From: Treponema brennaborense
GTDB lineage: Bacteria > Spirochaetota > Spirochaetia > Treponematales > Treponemataceae
DNA: 64,000 nt
Reading direction: 5' to 3'
NCBI GenBank assembly: GCA_023666275.1
Contig: JAMPCJ010000009.1
Coordinates: 62,001 to 126,000 of the forward strand
The position numbers were made by a program, and so were the translations under genes. Within the stretch, counting starts at the first letter, position 1; each line of letters opens with the position of its first letter. Below the pieces are notes generated by a model. That model saw only the letters and a program-made list of their open reading frames with translations. It did no database searches and had not been told where the DNA came from. This document shows, piece by piece, positions 1 through 9,492 of this stretch.

Positions 1-632
1 ACGTAACTGCAATTTTATATATTCCATTATATTTTTTATTGTCAAAAGAATGGAATGGAAAATTACTTATTTTTCTTTTTATCATAGGTAATGTTTTTTT
101 CTTTTTCCATATTGAGTGGATAAAGATTCTTTTTCAAATATTTGCTCCGTTCTGCGGTCAGAGGATTGGCAGTATGATGGAATTTTATACAAAATCAAAA
201 ATCTTTGCTTCTTCTTATGGGTTTTCTATAGGATTTATAGAACGTTTTATGACTTTTTTATTAATCTATCATTATAGAAAAAAAATTTATGCATTAAATA
301 AAACTAATATTATTTTTATAAATTGCTTATTTTGTTACGTGTATGTATATCTTTTTACATCTGAAATGGCTGTTTTAACAGATAGATTGCCATTATTATT
401 TGTTTTTTCATATTGGTTTGTATATCCTCAAATATATGAATCATTAAATAGTATAAATATAAAAAGATTGTTTCTTTTAATTTTGATGCTCTATTCTATT
501 ATAAAACTTATAAAATTTAATTATGCATTTGTAATGTATGATAATGCTTTATTTACACATTTGAACTACAACGATCGAAGTTATTATTTGAAAAAATATG
601 CAAAGTTTCTTATAGAACGCCGAGGGGGATAA
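1..632 (+). CDS. EpsG-like polysaccharide membrane protein (5' end outside window)
   Basis: The reading frame is open from the window edge to the stop at 630-632, so the N-terminus is missing. A TTG at 39 could start translation, but the frame upstream of it also encodes hydrophobic residues. The visible 209 residues contain several membrane segments rich in Phe, Ile and Leu, separated by short basic loops. The pattern and the position before glycosyltransferases resemble the EpsG/Wzy-type membrane proteins that polymerise exopolysaccharide or O-antigen units. It ends 2 bases before the next start, so the two are probably cotranscribed. The gene is very AT-rich compared with the genes after 2.44 kb, which suggests acquisition by transfer. 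Family assignment rests on general pattern, not on a catalytic motif. Confidence 0.6.
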   Translation, partial: VTAILYIPLYFLLSKEWNGKLLIFLFIIGNVFFFFHIEWIKILFQIFAPFCGQRIGSMMEFYTKSKIFASSYGFSIGFIERFMTFLLIYHYRKKIYALNKTNIIFINCLFCYVYVYLFTSEMAVLTDRLPLLFVFSYWFVYPQIYESLNSINIKRLFLLILMLYSIIKLIKFNYAFVMYDNALFTHLNYNDRSYYLKKYAKFLIERRGG

Positions 633-634
633 AA

Positions 635-1699
635 GTGAAAGTATTGTTTGATCATCAGATTTTTTCATATCAGGAATATGGAGGTGTTTCGCGATATTTT
701 TGTAAATTGTTTGAAAACCTACCTCGTGAAATGTGGAATATTAGTTTATTATTGTCAAATAATTATTATTTGGAGGAGAATAGAAATTTAAATATTTCGT
801 ATCATAATTTCTTTAAAAAATACCATTTTTATAGAAAAGAACGCTTGATGTTGGAATTGGGGAAAATATATTCCTCAAAGTGCATAAGAAATGAAAATTA
901 TGATGTACTCCATCTTTCACATTATGAGAGTTATGCCTGTTCATTAACAAGGCGACCTATAGTTATTACATATATGGATGCGCTTTTTTCATCCTATGCT
1001 TTTAATGCAAGAACTGTTCGAGAACAAAAAAAGTGTTTTGATAGAGTTGATTCTGTCATTGCAATAAGCAATAGTACTAAAAGGGATTTACTTGAACTTT
1101 TTGATTATCCAGCAGAAAAGGTTAAAGTAATTTATCTTGGAGTTGATGATAATATCAAAAAACAAGAACCAATAATTAGTGGATCATATATATTGTTTGT
1201 AGGGCGACGTTCTGGGTACAAGAATTTTGATTTATTTCTTGATGCTTTTTCTCGGATAAGGGATATTGATTTGAAGCTTGTGTGTGCAGGACCTCCATTC
1301 ACAAAAGAAGAGGTAATTCATATAGAACATTTGGGATTGCAGAAAAGAGTTATTCAGAAACTTGTATCAGATAATGAGTTAAATGCGCTATATCAACATG
1401 CGTTATTTTTTATTTTTCCGTCAAAATATGAGGGATTCGGATTGCCTTTATTAGAGGCAATGGTCAATAAATGTCCAGTACTTTGTTCTAATACGAGTTC
1501 GTTGCCAGAGGTGGCAGGGAATGCTGCAATTTATTTTAATCCTAATGACTTGGATTCTATAGAATACGCGATGCTACAAGTGATTAATTCTTCTGATTTG
1601 AGAAATAATTTAGTTTCAAAAGGAGAGGATCGGATAAAGTTGTTTACTTGGGAGAAATGTGCAAAAGAGCATATTAGTCTTTATAAATCATTGTTGTAG
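635..1699 (+). CDS. GT4-family glycosyltransferase (group 1)
   Basis: Predicted retaining GT-B glycosyltransferase of 354 residues that adds a sugar from a nucleotide donor to a lipid-linked surface glycan on the cytoplasmic face. The N-terminal half has the early segment DHQIFSYQEYGGVSRYF typical of GT4 enzymes, and the C-terminal half has the donor-site motif EGFGLPLLEAM with the paired Glu residues of the family. The start is a GTG with a GAGGGGG ribosome binding site just upstream. An ATG further in would cut the conserved N-terminal glycine loop. It sits 3 bases before the following GT2 gene, and both are AT-rich. The sugar transferred cannot be told from sequence. Confidence 0.85.
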   Translation: MKVLFDHQIFSYQEYGGVSRYFCKLFENLPREMWNISLLLSNNYYLEENRNLNISYHNFFKKYHFYRKERLMLELGKIYSSKCIRNENYDVLHLSHYESYACSLTRRPIVITYMDALFSSYAFNARTVREQKKCFDRVDSVIAISNSTKRDLLELFDYPAEKVKVIYLGVDDNIKKQEPIISGSYILFVGRRSGYKNFDLFLDAFSRIRDIDLKLVCAGPPFTKEEVIHIEHLGLQKRVIQKLVSDNELNALYQHALFFIFPSKYEGFGLPLLEAMVNKCPVLCSNTSSLPEVAGNAAIYFNPNDLDSIEYAMLQVINSSDLRNNLVSKGEDRIKLFTWEKCAKEHISLYKSLL

Positions 1700-1702
1700 A
1701 GA

Positions 1703-2428
1703 ATGAATTATATGAATTCAATTTGTATTGCAATATATAACGGTGAGAAATATATAAAAGATCAGCTTGAATCAATATTACCTCAAATAAAAGATGATGA
1801 TGAAATAATTATTTCTGATGATGGTTCAACAGATAAAACTATAGAAATTATCGGTTCTTATAAAGACAAAAGAATTAGGCTAGTATTTAATAAAAGAGAA
1901 CATGGAATTAAAAATAATTTTTTTAATGCATTAAAAAATGCACGGGGAGATATTATATTTCTGTCAGATCAGGATGATGTATGGTTTCCTGAAAAATATG
2001 CTAAAATGATTGCTTACTTAAAAAATTATACTTTGGTTCACCACAATTCTGAATTAACAAATAGTAAGCTTAACTTGCTTGGTAAAACATTATATGAAGT
2101 CTGTCATAATCATTGTGGTTTTTTTTATAATTTAAAAAAAAACACATATTATGGTTCCCATATGGCTTTTCATTCATCTTTATTAAAATATGCGCTTCCA
2201 TTCCCTAAAACCAATGAAATTGGGCATGATGTTTGGCTAGGCTTTGTGGCTATGGTGACAGGGAATGTTCTTTTTATTGATGAGAAGCTTATGTTTTACA
2301 GACGGAACGAGGGTTCTCATTGTACATTATTTGAAAAAAGTAAGCGTCCATTATATCAGAAACTTTATTCTAGAATTATTACTTTTATTTGTGAAATAAT
2401 TTTTATAATTAAGTATAAAATTAAGTAA
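1703..2428 (+). CDS. GT2-family glycosyltransferase
   Basis: Predicted inverting GT-A glycosyltransferase of 241 residues. The N-terminus (SICIAIYNGEKYIKDQLESI) and the ISDDGSTDKT segment form the usual nucleotide-binding fold, and DQDDVWFPEK provides the metal-binding Asp cluster. These features are typical of rhamnosyltransferase-like members that act on cell-surface polysaccharides. The ATG lies 3 bases after the previous stop, in the same AT-rich block. It ends in a basic hydrophobic tail that may hold the protein at the membrane. The acceptor and donor are unknown, but the downstream GDP-deoxyhexose genes make a deoxyhexose donor plausible. Confidence 0.8.
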   Translation: MNYMNSICIAIYNGEKYIKDQLESILPQIKDDDEIIISDDGSTDKTIEIIGSYKDKRIRLVFNKREHGIKNNFFNALKNARGDIIFLSDQDDVWFPEKYAKMIAYLKNYTLVHHNSELTNSKLNLLGKTLYEVCHNHCGFFYNLKKNTYYGSHMAFHSSLLKYALPFPKTNEIGHDVWLGFVAMVTGNVLFIDEKLMFYRRNEGSHCTLFEKSKRPLYQKLYSRIITFICEIIFIIKYKIK

Positions 2429-2441
2429 TGAGTGTGTTCTT

Positions 2442-3590
2442 ATGTCCATTATAGAAAAAGATCTGCATTACGATTATCTCCTCATCGGTGCGGGACTGTT
2501 CAACGCGACGCTTGCGAACTTGCTGACTGCCCGCGGAAAGAAGTGCCTCGTGGTTGAGCGGCGAAATCATATTGCGGGGAACATTTACACCTACGAGGAC
2601 GAGGGAATCAATGTCCACAAGTATGGCGCGCACATCTTCCATACCGATGACAAGAAAATTTGGGAGTATGTGAATTCGTTTGCCGAGTTCAATCGCTACA
2701 CGAACTGTCCTGTCGTCAACTACAAGGACCACCTTTACAACCTGCCGTTCAACATGAACACATTCGCGAAAATATGGCCGACGGTCTTGACTCCGGAAGA
2801 TGCGAAGAACCACATAGAGGAGCAGGCGTCTGTGATGACAGGAAAGTCTCCGCAGAATCTTGAGGAACAGGCGATTTCGCTGGTCGGCCGCGACATCTAC
2901 AAAATCCTCATCAAGGGCTACACCGAAAAGCAGTGGGGACGTGACTGCACCGAGCTGCCTCCCGAAATAATAAAACGTCTTCCGCTTCGCTTCACATTTG
3001 ACAACAATTACTTTTCCGATCTCTATCAGGGAATTCCGATCGGCGGCTACACGAAGATGATTGAGAAAATGCTTTGCGGTGCTGATGTTCTGCTTGACAC
3101 GGATTATTTGAAGAATCGCGAAGAGTTTGATTCTCTCGCGGACAAGGTGATTTATACGGGCACAATCGACGAGTTTTTCGGCTATGAATTCGGCAGCCTT
3201 AAATATCGTACGCTTCGCTTCGAAACGGAAAAATTGCAATGCGCAAACTTTCAGGGAAACGCCGTTGTGAACTATACCGAGCGCGAGATTCCGTACACGA
3301 GAATCATCGAGCACAAGCACTTCGAGAATCAAAATCCCGCCTTGCTTGAGATGCCCGTTACCGTAATCACGCGCGAATATCCAGGCGAATGGAAGCCAGG
3401 GGACGAGCCGTATTATGCCGTGAACGACGGGAGGAACACTTCGCTGTATGAAAAATACGCGGAAAAAGCCAGACAGCAAAGCAAGGTGATTTTCGGCGGC
3501 AGGCTTGGGATGTACCGCTATTTCGACATGGACGACACCATCGCGGAGGCGTTCAAGCTGTTTGAGAAAATTACGGGGGAGAAACTATGA
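2442..3590 (+). CDS. glf: UDP-galactopyranose mutase
   Basis: Flavoenzyme of 382 residues that converts UDP-galactopyranose to UDP-galactofuranose for surface glycans. The N-terminal Rossmann motif GAGLFNATLANLL binds FAD. The segments ERRNHIAGNIYTYEDEGINV and GAHIFHTDDKKIWEYV are highly characteristic of Glf, as are the NYTEREIPYTRIIEHKHF region and the C-terminal FGGRLGMYRYFDMDD segment. Length equals the family norm. GC content jumps at this gene relative to the glycosyltransferases before it, which marks a recombination boundary near 2.43 kb. The stop overlaps the next start (ATGA), so it is translationally coupled to the acyltransferase. Confidence 0.96.
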   Translation: MSIIEKDLHYDYLLIGAGLFNATLANLLTARGKKCLVVERRNHIAGNIYTYEDEGINVHKYGAHIFHTDDKKIWEYVNSFAEFNRYTNCPVVNYKDHLYNLPFNMNTFAKIWPTVLTPEDAKNHIEEQASVMTGKSPQNLEEQAISLVGRDIYKILIKGYTEKQWGRDCTELPPEIIKRLPLRFTFDNNYFSDLYQGIPIGGYTKMIEKMLCGADVLLDTDYLKNREEFDSLADKVIYTGTIDEFFGYEFGSLKYRTLRFETEKLQCANFQGNAVVNYTEREIPYTRIIEHKHFENQNPALLEMPVTVITREYPGEWKPGDEPYYAVNDGRNTSLYEKYAEKARQQSKVIFGGRLGMYRYFDMDDTIAEAFKLFEKITGEKL

Positions 3591-4628
3591 TAGAAGCTGA
3601 ATTGCCGAAAAAGACTGCGTTCAATGCCCTTCGTCTTTTTTGCTGTTTGGTGGTAATTGCGGGACATTGCATGGACTTGAGCGATCTTTCTTCAGTGTTT
3701 CCGTTTCGTAAATTTTTGGACATGCATTCTTGTGTCTGCGTGTTTTTCATACTGTCGGGATTTTTCGTGACGAGAAGTTATTTACAGCGTAAGGAAAAAG
3801 GCGAAAGGACAATGGATTTTTACAAAAGACGCGCCGCGAGAATTCTTCCGCCGTATTATGCGATAGTCCTGCTTTGCGCGCTCGGCTTTTTCTTTCTTTC
3901 GGAATGCACGGCAAAGGAGTATTTCTTGTCTGGGCAATTTTGGAAATATCTTTTTTGGAACGGCATATTCCTGAATTTTATGTGCGTGTCGCCGGCCCCG
4001 AAATATGCGGGGGGGGGTATGTATAGAGTCCCCCGTGAACGGCGCGCTTTGGACGATAAAAATTGAAGCGGCGTTTTACATTGTTTTGCCGCTTGTTGTT
4101 TTTGTGATTGATAAAATTCGTTCTCGGAGAGGAAAGAATATTTTTCTTTCGTGCTGTTATGTTTTCTCCGTTTTGTGGAACGTTTCCTTTTCGCGGCTTG
4201 GACAAATCAAAAGTTTGCCGTTTCTTTCTGATATGGCGCACCAATTTCCCGGATTTGTTTCGTACTTTGCATCCGGGATGTTGTGCATATATAATTGGAA
4301 ATTCCTGCAAAGAAACTTGAATAAAATGATTGTTCCGGCGTTAGTGATTTTTCTTCTGCATTATTTTACGCGCACGGAAATTTTTATGCCGTTTACCCTA
4401 ACCGTATGCGTCATGTGGTTCGGCATTGTATTTGAACGGCTGTCGTTTATCGGTGAGAAATCTGATTTTTCTTATGGAATGTATTTGACGCACTTCCCGA
4501 TAATCCAGTTTTGCGTCGCTCTGGGATATTTTGAGCAAATGCCGTTTTTTACATTCCAACTCGTTGTGTGCGCTTCATTCGCCATGTCATATCTGATGAA
4601 CTGCGCGACGGCAAAAAAGAGAATGTAA
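3587..4628 (+). pseudogene. Acyltransferase family 3 (OafA-like), frameshifted at a G9 tract; possible phase-variable gene
   Basis: Membrane O-acyltransferase of the acyltransferase-3 family, expected to acetylate or acylate the surface glycan. The first 141 or so codons encode the family N-terminus (ALRLFCCLVVIAGHC, then FFILSGFFVTRS, then KRRAARILPPYY). The frame then breaks in a run of nine G at 4009-4017. Continuation is one base out of phase and holds the conserved segment NGALWTIKIEAAFY and further membrane segments to 4628. With eight G the two parts join into one 346-residue protein of normal family length, so the gene reads as OFF in this sequence. Nothing else in it is damaged. A homopolymer assembly error is the main alternative. 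Confidence 0.85.
4009..4017 (+). repeat. Poly-G tract (G9) inside acyltransferase gene
   Basis: Nine consecutive G sit at the exact point where the acyltransferase reading frame shifts. Eight G would restore the frame. Runs of this length are prone to slipped-strand mispairing and drive phase variation in treponemes and other host-associated bacteria. Confidence 0.9.
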
Positions 4629-4684
4629 AGTTGCGCTTTAATTTATGGAATTTTTTGTTACGGGGAGGGGGGAAAAAAATCCAA

Positions 4685-5479
4685 ATGACGCCGAAAGTTT
4701 CGATAATCACGCCGATGTACAAGAGCGCATCTCTTGTGGGCGATACGATAAAATCGGTTCTCGCCCAAACATTCGCCGACTGGGAGATGATAATCGTTGA
4801 TGACTGCTCGCCGGATGACGGAGCGGGCTGCCGTGTCGTCGAAGGATTTGCTGTCAAAGATGCACGCATAAAATTGATTGCCGCAAAAGAGAACAAAGGT
4901 TCTTCGGGAGCTAGAAATGCGGCAATGAAAATTGCGTCCGGAAGATATTTTGCGTTTTTGGACAGCGACGACATTTGGCATCCTGACTATTTGCAGACCA
5001 TGCTTTCTTTGATTGAATCTGCTGAAACTGCCGCTGACGGAATAGAGTTCGCCGCGATTTATTTCTGCGGCTATCGCCGCATGGACGAGACTTGCGCATC
5101 CGAGATTCTTTCGCCGTATTGCTGCAAGGGCGTTTTTGATTTCAAGCGGCTTTTGCGCCATTGTCCGATTTTTCCGAGCGCGGCGATTGTGGACACCGAA
5201 AAATTAAAGGAAAAATTTTTTTTCAGGGAAGAGCTTCGTGCCTTGCGCGATGATTATGTGTATTGGCTTGACATAATGGAGCAGGGGCTTTGCGCCGTCG
5301 GTTTTCCCGATGTGCTTGTTGACTATAGGATGCGGGCGGATTCCATGACGGCAAGCAAAACGAAAATGATAAAGCCGCAATGGAAGATTTACCGCGAAGT
5401 GCTGCATTTCAATTTTTTCAAGAGCGCATTTTATCTCTTTTTGTGGGGAATAAATGGTTTGAAAAAATATAAGAAATAA
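4685..5479 (+). CDS. GT2-family glycosyltransferase
   Basis: Predicted inverting GT-A glycosyltransferase of 264 residues. The N-terminus KVSIITPMYKSASLVGDTI, the IIVDDCSPDDG segment and the metal-binding LDSDDIWHPDY motif are the standard GT2 elements. I place the start at the ATG at 4685. The open frame reaches further upstream, but homology begins here, and a GGGGAGGGGGG purine run lies just before it. That run also contains six G followed by seven A. The gene follows the acyltransferase by 56 bases and is probably in the same transcript. The donor sugar is not identifiable. Confidence 0.85.
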   Translation: MTPKVSIITPMYKSASLVGDTIKSVLAQTFADWEMIIVDDCSPDDGAGCRVVEGFAVKDARIKLIAAKENKGSSGARNAAMKIASGRYFAFLDSDDIWHPDYLQTMLSLIESAETAADGIEFAAIYFCGYRRMDETCASEILSPYCCKGVFDFKRLLRHCPIFPSAAIVDTEKLKEKFFFREELRALRDDYVYWLDIMEQGLCAVGFPDVLVDYRMRADSMTASKTKMIKPQWKIYREVLHFNFFKSAFYLFLWGINGLKKYKK

Positions 5480-5576
5480 TTAGTTGACCATTATATTTTA
5501 TCATCAAAAAATAGCATAGATTCGGATTATTCAGTTTTAATACGGAAGAAAATAAAATTATTATAAGGTTAGCGTT

Positions 5577-6551
5577 ATGCAAAAATATCTCGTAACTGGA
5601 TATGCCGGGTTCGTGGGCTATCATTTCATTGCTTATTTAAATTCTATTGCAAAAGAAATAATTTCAATTCTTGGACTTGATGTTAATATTCCTAATGACT
5701 TTTCAAAATGGGATTTCCAGAATCTTATAATAGAACATTGTTCAATAAATCTTATGAATTTAGACGAAGTACGTTCTACTGTAATGAATTTCAAACCTAC
5801 GCACATCGTCCATTTGGCAGCTTTCAGTTCTGTCGGAAAAAGCTGGCAGAAACCTGCTGAATATTTCTCAAATAATACCGGTATTTTCTTAAACCTTTTG
5901 GAATCTGTAAAAGATAGTGGCTTATATTGCAAAATCTTAAATATAGGTTCGAGTGAAGAATATGGTTTTGTGAAAGAAAATCAGCTCCCGCTTGTTGAAG
6001 ATATGCGGATAAATCCTGCAAATCCTTATGCTGTTACGAAAATGGCGCAGGAATCCATAGCAAGTGTATATAGCAGAGGATTTGGAATGGACATTGTTTC
6101 AACACGTTCTTTCAATCATATTGGTCCGCGACAACAAGACACGTTTGTTGTCGCTTCGTTTGCAAAGCAGGTTGCTAATGTTTTTCTTGATAGGAAAAAA
6201 TCATTAGATTTGACGACAGGTAATTTGAATATTATACGAGACTTTCTAGATGTCCGTGATGTTGTCAGTGCCTATAAGGTTTTGCTGGAAAAAGGAAAAT
6301 CTGGAGAAGTATATAATATATGTAGCGGGGAAGGAATTTCTTTAAATGCAATTATAAAAGAACTTTCAGAAATTTCTGGTATTAGGATCTCAACGCATAT
6401 GGACATAAATCTGTTGCGGCCGAATGACATCTCTAAAATTATCGGTTGTAATCAGAAACTGATAAACGATACTGGCTGGAAAAGAGTATATACGTTACAT
6501 CAAACGTTGGCAGATACATTCAATTATTGGAAAGAGTATCTTTCTAAATAA
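5577..6551 (+). CDS. rmd: GDP-6-deoxy-4-keto-mannose reductase-like NAD(P)-dependent epimerase/reductase
   Basis: Short-chain dehydrogenase of the extended type, 324 residues. It has the N-terminal cofactor motif GYAGFVGYH, the serine region NIGSSEEYG and the catalytic NPYAVTK (Tyr-x3-Lys). The segment [10 protein letters not shown] is typical of GDP-4-keto-6-deoxy-D-mannose reductase (Rmd) and of GDP-mannose dehydratases. It lies 37 bases upstream of gmd, whose product is the substrate of Rmd, so the pair likely makes GDP-D-rhamnose for the surface glycan. Alternatives are GDP-fucose synthase or another 4-keto-sugar reductase. The exact product is inferred from context. Confidence 0.78.
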   Translation: MQKYLVTGYAGFVGYHFIAYLNSIAKEIISILGLDVNIPNDFSKWDFQNLIIEHCSINLMNLDEVRSTVMNFKPTHIVHLAAFSSVGKSWQKPAEYFSNNTGIFLNLLESVKDSGLYCKILNIGSSEEYGFVKENQLPLVEDMRINPANPYAVTKMAQESIASVYSRGFGMDIVSTRSFNHIGPRQQDTFVVASFAKQVANVFLDRKKSLDLTTGNLNIIRDFLDVRDVVSAYKVLLEKGKSGEVYNICSGEGISLNAIIKELSEISGIRISTHMDINLLRPNDISKIIGCNQKLINDTGWKRVYTLHQTLADTFNYWKEYLSK

Positions 6552-6588
6552 TATAAATCAATTTTTTAACATAAGGAGAATTCTCTCT

Positions 6589-7665
6589 ATGGACAAGAAA
6601 ATTGCCCTTATCACTGGTATCACGGGACAGGATGGTTCTTACCTCGCTGAATTTCTGCTGGCGAAAAGTTATGAAGTACATGGAATTATCCGGCGTTCTT
6701 CATCTTTCAATCGAAAGCGCATTGAGCACTTGTATATGGATGAACTTATTGAAGACGGTCACTTTAAGCAGAAGATCATTCTGCATTACGGAGATATGAC
6801 GGATAGCGTAAGTCTTACGAGAATCATAAAAGAAACGCAGCCGTGTGAGATTTATAATCTTGCCGCTCAAAGTCATGTAAAAGTGAGTTTTGAAGTTCCT
6901 GAATATACGGCTGATTGCGACGCAACTGGTATATTGCGTATATTGGAAGCTGTACGTTTTTTAGGACTGGAGAAAACTTGCAAAATTTATCAGGCTTCTA
7001 CAAGCGAATTGTATGGTAAGGTACAGGAAGTACCTCAAAATGAAACGACTCCATTTTGGCCGCGTAGTCCGTATTCAGTTGCCAAATTGTATGCTTTTTG
7101 GATTATACGTAATTATCGTGAAAGTTATAATATGTTCTGTGTGAATGGAATTTTGTTTAATCATGAAAGTGAGCGTCGCAGTGAAAATTTCGTTACAAGG
7201 AAAATAACGCTTTCTGCAAGTCGCATTGCGAAAGGGTATCAGAAAAAGTTGTATCTAGGCAATTTAAGTGCTCTGCGCGACTGGGGATATGCAAAAGACT
7301 ATGTTGAATGTATGTGGCTTATTATGCAGCAAAAAGATCCAGATGATTTTGTGATTGCAACTGGCGAGCAACACTCGGTGCGCGAATTTTGTGAACTTGC
7401 GTTTGCAGAAGTTGGAATCGAAATTGAATTCAAAGGTGATGGTATAGCAGAAAAAGGTTATAACAAGAAAAACGGAGAAGTTTTAATTGAAGTAGATCCA
7501 AAATTCTTTCGTCCAGCGGAGGTACAGACCTTGCTCGGTGATCCGACAAAGGCAAAGGAAAAACTTGGTTGGAATCCGCAGAAAACATCTTTCAGAGAAC
7601 TCGTTCACATTATGATACAGCATGATTTGAAATATGTTATAGCAGAACACGAATCTATAGTGTAA
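6589..7665 (+). CDS. gmd: GDP-mannose 4,6-dehydratase
   Basis: Enzyme of 358 residues that converts GDP-mannose to GDP-4-keto-6-deoxymannose. It carries the signature N-terminus [17 protein letters not shown], the segment [10 protein letters not shown], the [22 protein letters not shown] segment in two parts (ASTSELYG and [13 protein letters not shown]) and the catalytic [13 protein letters not shown] and [16 protein letters not shown] are diagnostic for Gmd. The ATG is preceded by AAGGAGAA. It supplies the substrate for the reductase directly upstream. The gene that would make its own substrate, manC, is ruined just downstream, so GDP-mannose must come from elsewhere in the genome if the pathway still works. 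Confidence 0.96.
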   Translation: MDKKIALITGITGQDGSYLAEFLLAKSYEVHGIIRRSSSFNRKRIEHLYMDELIEDGHFKQKIILHYGDMTDSVSLTRIIKETQPCEIYNLAAQSHVKVSFEVPEYTADCDATGILRILEAVRFLGLEKTCKIYQASTSELYGKVQEVPQNETTPFWPRSPYSVAKLYAFWIIRNYRESYNMFCVNGILFNHESERRSENFVTRKITLSASRIAKGYQKKLYLGNLSALRDWGYAKDYVECMWLIMQQKDPDDFVIATGEQHSVREFCELAFAEVGIEIEFKGDGIAEKGYNKKNGEVLIEVDPKFFRPAEVQTLLGDPTKAKEKLGWNPQKTSFRELVHIMIQHDLKYVIAEHESIV

Positions 7666-7719
7666 GATTTTTATGTAACATAGTACTTTGTTAGTAGTAG
7701 CGGCATTGTTTTATGGTTG

Positions 7720-8412
7720 CGTAGCAGGTTGGAGAAGTTGTTTTGGCAAAGAATACCGCGCTAGCTGTTGTTGCTGTCTGTTATGTTACGATAGTACATG
7801 ACAAAGATGCAGTTAAGGATATTTTATTACTTTTGGAATTACGTTCATTTTTTCGGCAACTGGTTATAAATATGTAAAAACTTCTGGTCTGGAAAACAGA
7901 CTGTGCATTCACGCTGGAAGAATTTGTGGAAAAAACATGTTTAAAAAAAGTTCAGGAATGTCTTTTAAGCGATGAGTATATTTTAAATGGTGAAATGTTT
8001 GTTTTTAAGATAGAGAATTTTCTTGAAAAATTAAAAATTTGCAGTCATAGAATTGGGCTATACAAGATTTGAAAATACAATAATTAATTCTGATTTAGTT
8101 CATCTTGGTAAAGATGCTTTTACTAAAATCAAAATCAATTCTATTGATTATGTTGTTATGGAAAAAACTTCAAAGGGCGCATGATAAAGTTTAATGCAGG
8201 ATTGGATGATGTAGATTCTTTTGTATCAGCAAGAAAGATAAAAAATTGAATGCAATTAAGGACGATGTTATTGCACTTGATACAACAAATTTATATATTT
8301 CGCGACAGTAAGCGTATCATTGCAACAATTTTACTTGATAGTGGTAATGCGATTTTGATTGCTACAAAATAGAATTCAAGCTGTGAAGAAAGTTGTTGAG
8401 ATGATAAAATAG
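7720..8412 (+). pseudogene. Remnant of mannose-1-phosphate guanylyltransferase (manC/algA type)
   Basis: No intact frame covers this stretch, but pieces in different frames match GDP-mannose pyrophosphorylase in the right order. They are AKNTALAVVAV (family: N-T-A-P-A), then EEFVEKTCLKKVQECLLSD (family: FVEKP) and NGEMFVFKIENFLEKLK (family: W-N-S-G-M-F). Next come KINSIDYVVMEKTSKGA and VIALDTTNLYIF, and finally the C-terminal region near 8380 resembling VKKVVEMIK. Several frameshifts and a stop after the MEKT motif separate the pieces. The sequence is AT-rich like the first 2.4 kb. The N-terminal nucleotide-binding region is not visible. The functional meaning is loss of the local GDP-mannose supply gene. 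Confidence 0.75.
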
Positions 8413-8527
8413 GCAATAACTAAAAATTGCGACTCTAATAATCAAATATATTCTTTATTTCCTGTAATTTTGTTTTTGCTTGTCTCCCTTTTTGTTTTTT
8501 GCAAGGGAATAGTTCGCCTCTAGTCAA

Positions 8528-9109
8528 AATAGCCTTGCCGTGATAATCCGCCCGACGGTGATTTTCGGCGAGGGAAACCGCGGCAACGTCTACAACCTCC
8601 TGCGCCAAATCGCGGGCGGAAAGTTTCCGATGGTCGGGCGCGGCACGAACCGCAAGTCGATGAACTATGTGGAGAACGTGGCGGCGTTCATTCGGCACTA
8701 CATCGAAAACGAAGAAAATCTTCCGTGCTTCGAACCTGAATTCGACGGAACGTCCGCGGGAAAGATGAGCCTTTTCAACTACTGCGATGAGCCTGCTTAT
8801 GACATGAACGCTCTCGTGCTCGACTGCTACAAGGCGTTCGGCAGGCCGAAAAAGCGCCTGTTCCATTTTCCGTTCTGGCTCGCATATTGCGGCGGTCTTT
8901 GCTTCGATTTGTTCGCGTTCGTTTTGCGCAGAAAGTTCGCCGTGAGTTCGATCCGCGTGAAGAAGTTCTGTCAGGACACGTATTTCACTTCATCGCGCGT
9001 CGCGGAAACGGGATTTGTCCCGCCCGTCAGCCTTGCGGAAGGTCTGCGGCGCACGGTTGACTACGAGTTCGTCAGCAAGACGCAGGGGCATGTTTTTCAC
9101 TGCGAGTGA
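8528..9109 (+). pseudogene. C-terminal half of an NAD-dependent epimerase/dehydratase (5' truncated)
   Basis: An open frame of about 190 codons begins abruptly with VIIRPTVIFGEGNRGNVYNL, which is normally the middle of a UDP-glucose-4-epimerase-like sugar nucleotide epimerase. The Rossmann motif and the Tyr-x3-Lys catalytic site that should precede it are absent. The sequence upstream is unrelated AT-rich DNA. The remaining part includes the substrate-side NYVENVAAFIRHYIEN segment and a normal C-terminus. GC content is high, unlike the manC remnant next to it, so a deletion or insertion joined two unlike segments near 8.53 kb. A GTG at 8540 could start translation, but the product would lack the catalytic half. 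Confidence 0.75.
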
Positions 9110-9133
9110 GCGAGGAAATGGCTTGTGTGCGAT

Positions 9134-9255
9134 TTATCCTTTACATAAATCCAAATACAGTAAGGATATATCAATTTATGTAAAGGATAACCATGCATTA
9201 TCCAAAGGATAAATAAAATTATCCTTACTGTAAATCAATTTATCCTTTGGATAAT
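9134..9255. repeat. Interleaved inverted repeats built on TTATCC/GGATAA
   Basis: Three inverted-repeat pairs overlap in the order A, B, A', C, B', C'. A is 9134-9149 (TTATCCTTTACATAAA) with A' 9175-9190. B is 9156-9168 (TACAGTAAGGATA) with B' 9220-9232. C is 9198-9212 (TTATCCAAAGGATAA, itself palindromic) with C' 9240-9254. Each arm pair is exact. The interleaving means not all hairpins can form at once. No coding frame crosses it. Function is unknown: a protein-binding array, a mobile-element remnant or a switching RNA/DNA structure are possible. Confidence 0.8.
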
Positions 9256-9357
9256 TTCGCTTGCGTTCCGGCGGAGAAAAAATCCGCTCCTTAGAGCGAG
9301 CAAGTATAATAAACGAGTTTTTTCGATAAGGTGCTCCGTACCGACAAAACTCGAGTT

Positions 9358-9390
9358 AAAATTGTCGGCGACATTTCCGACGACAATTTT
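9358..9390. repeat. Hairpin downstream of the HU-like gene
   Basis: AAAATTGTCG at 9358-9367 pairs with CGACAATTTT at 9381-9390 around a 13-base loop. It lies about 100 bases beyond the stop of the minus-strand HU-like gene. It may act as a weak terminator or mRNA-end stabiliser, although no T-run follows. The rest of 9256-9492 shows nothing I can identify as coding. Confidence 0.45.
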
Positions 9391-9492
9391 AAACGCTACT
9401 TGCCGTTCTTCGGAATATAGGCTATAATATCCGTAAACAGTTTGAAGCGGAGGCTCGATTCTGCGAGCCTTGCAGTTCATACTGTGTTTGTT

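Noticed and set aside
2421..3479. Long open frame on the minus strand across glf (352 codons)
   Set aside because: It is the shadow of a GC-rich gene with clear UDP-galactopyranose mutase motifs on the other strand.
9134..9255. CRISPR array
   Set aside because: Repeats are inverted and interleaved, not direct with unique spacers; no cas genes are present.
9235..9480. Open frame of 81 codons on the minus strand after the HU-like gene
   Set aside because: Covers a hairpin and repeat arms, has no ribosome binding site and no recognisable family.
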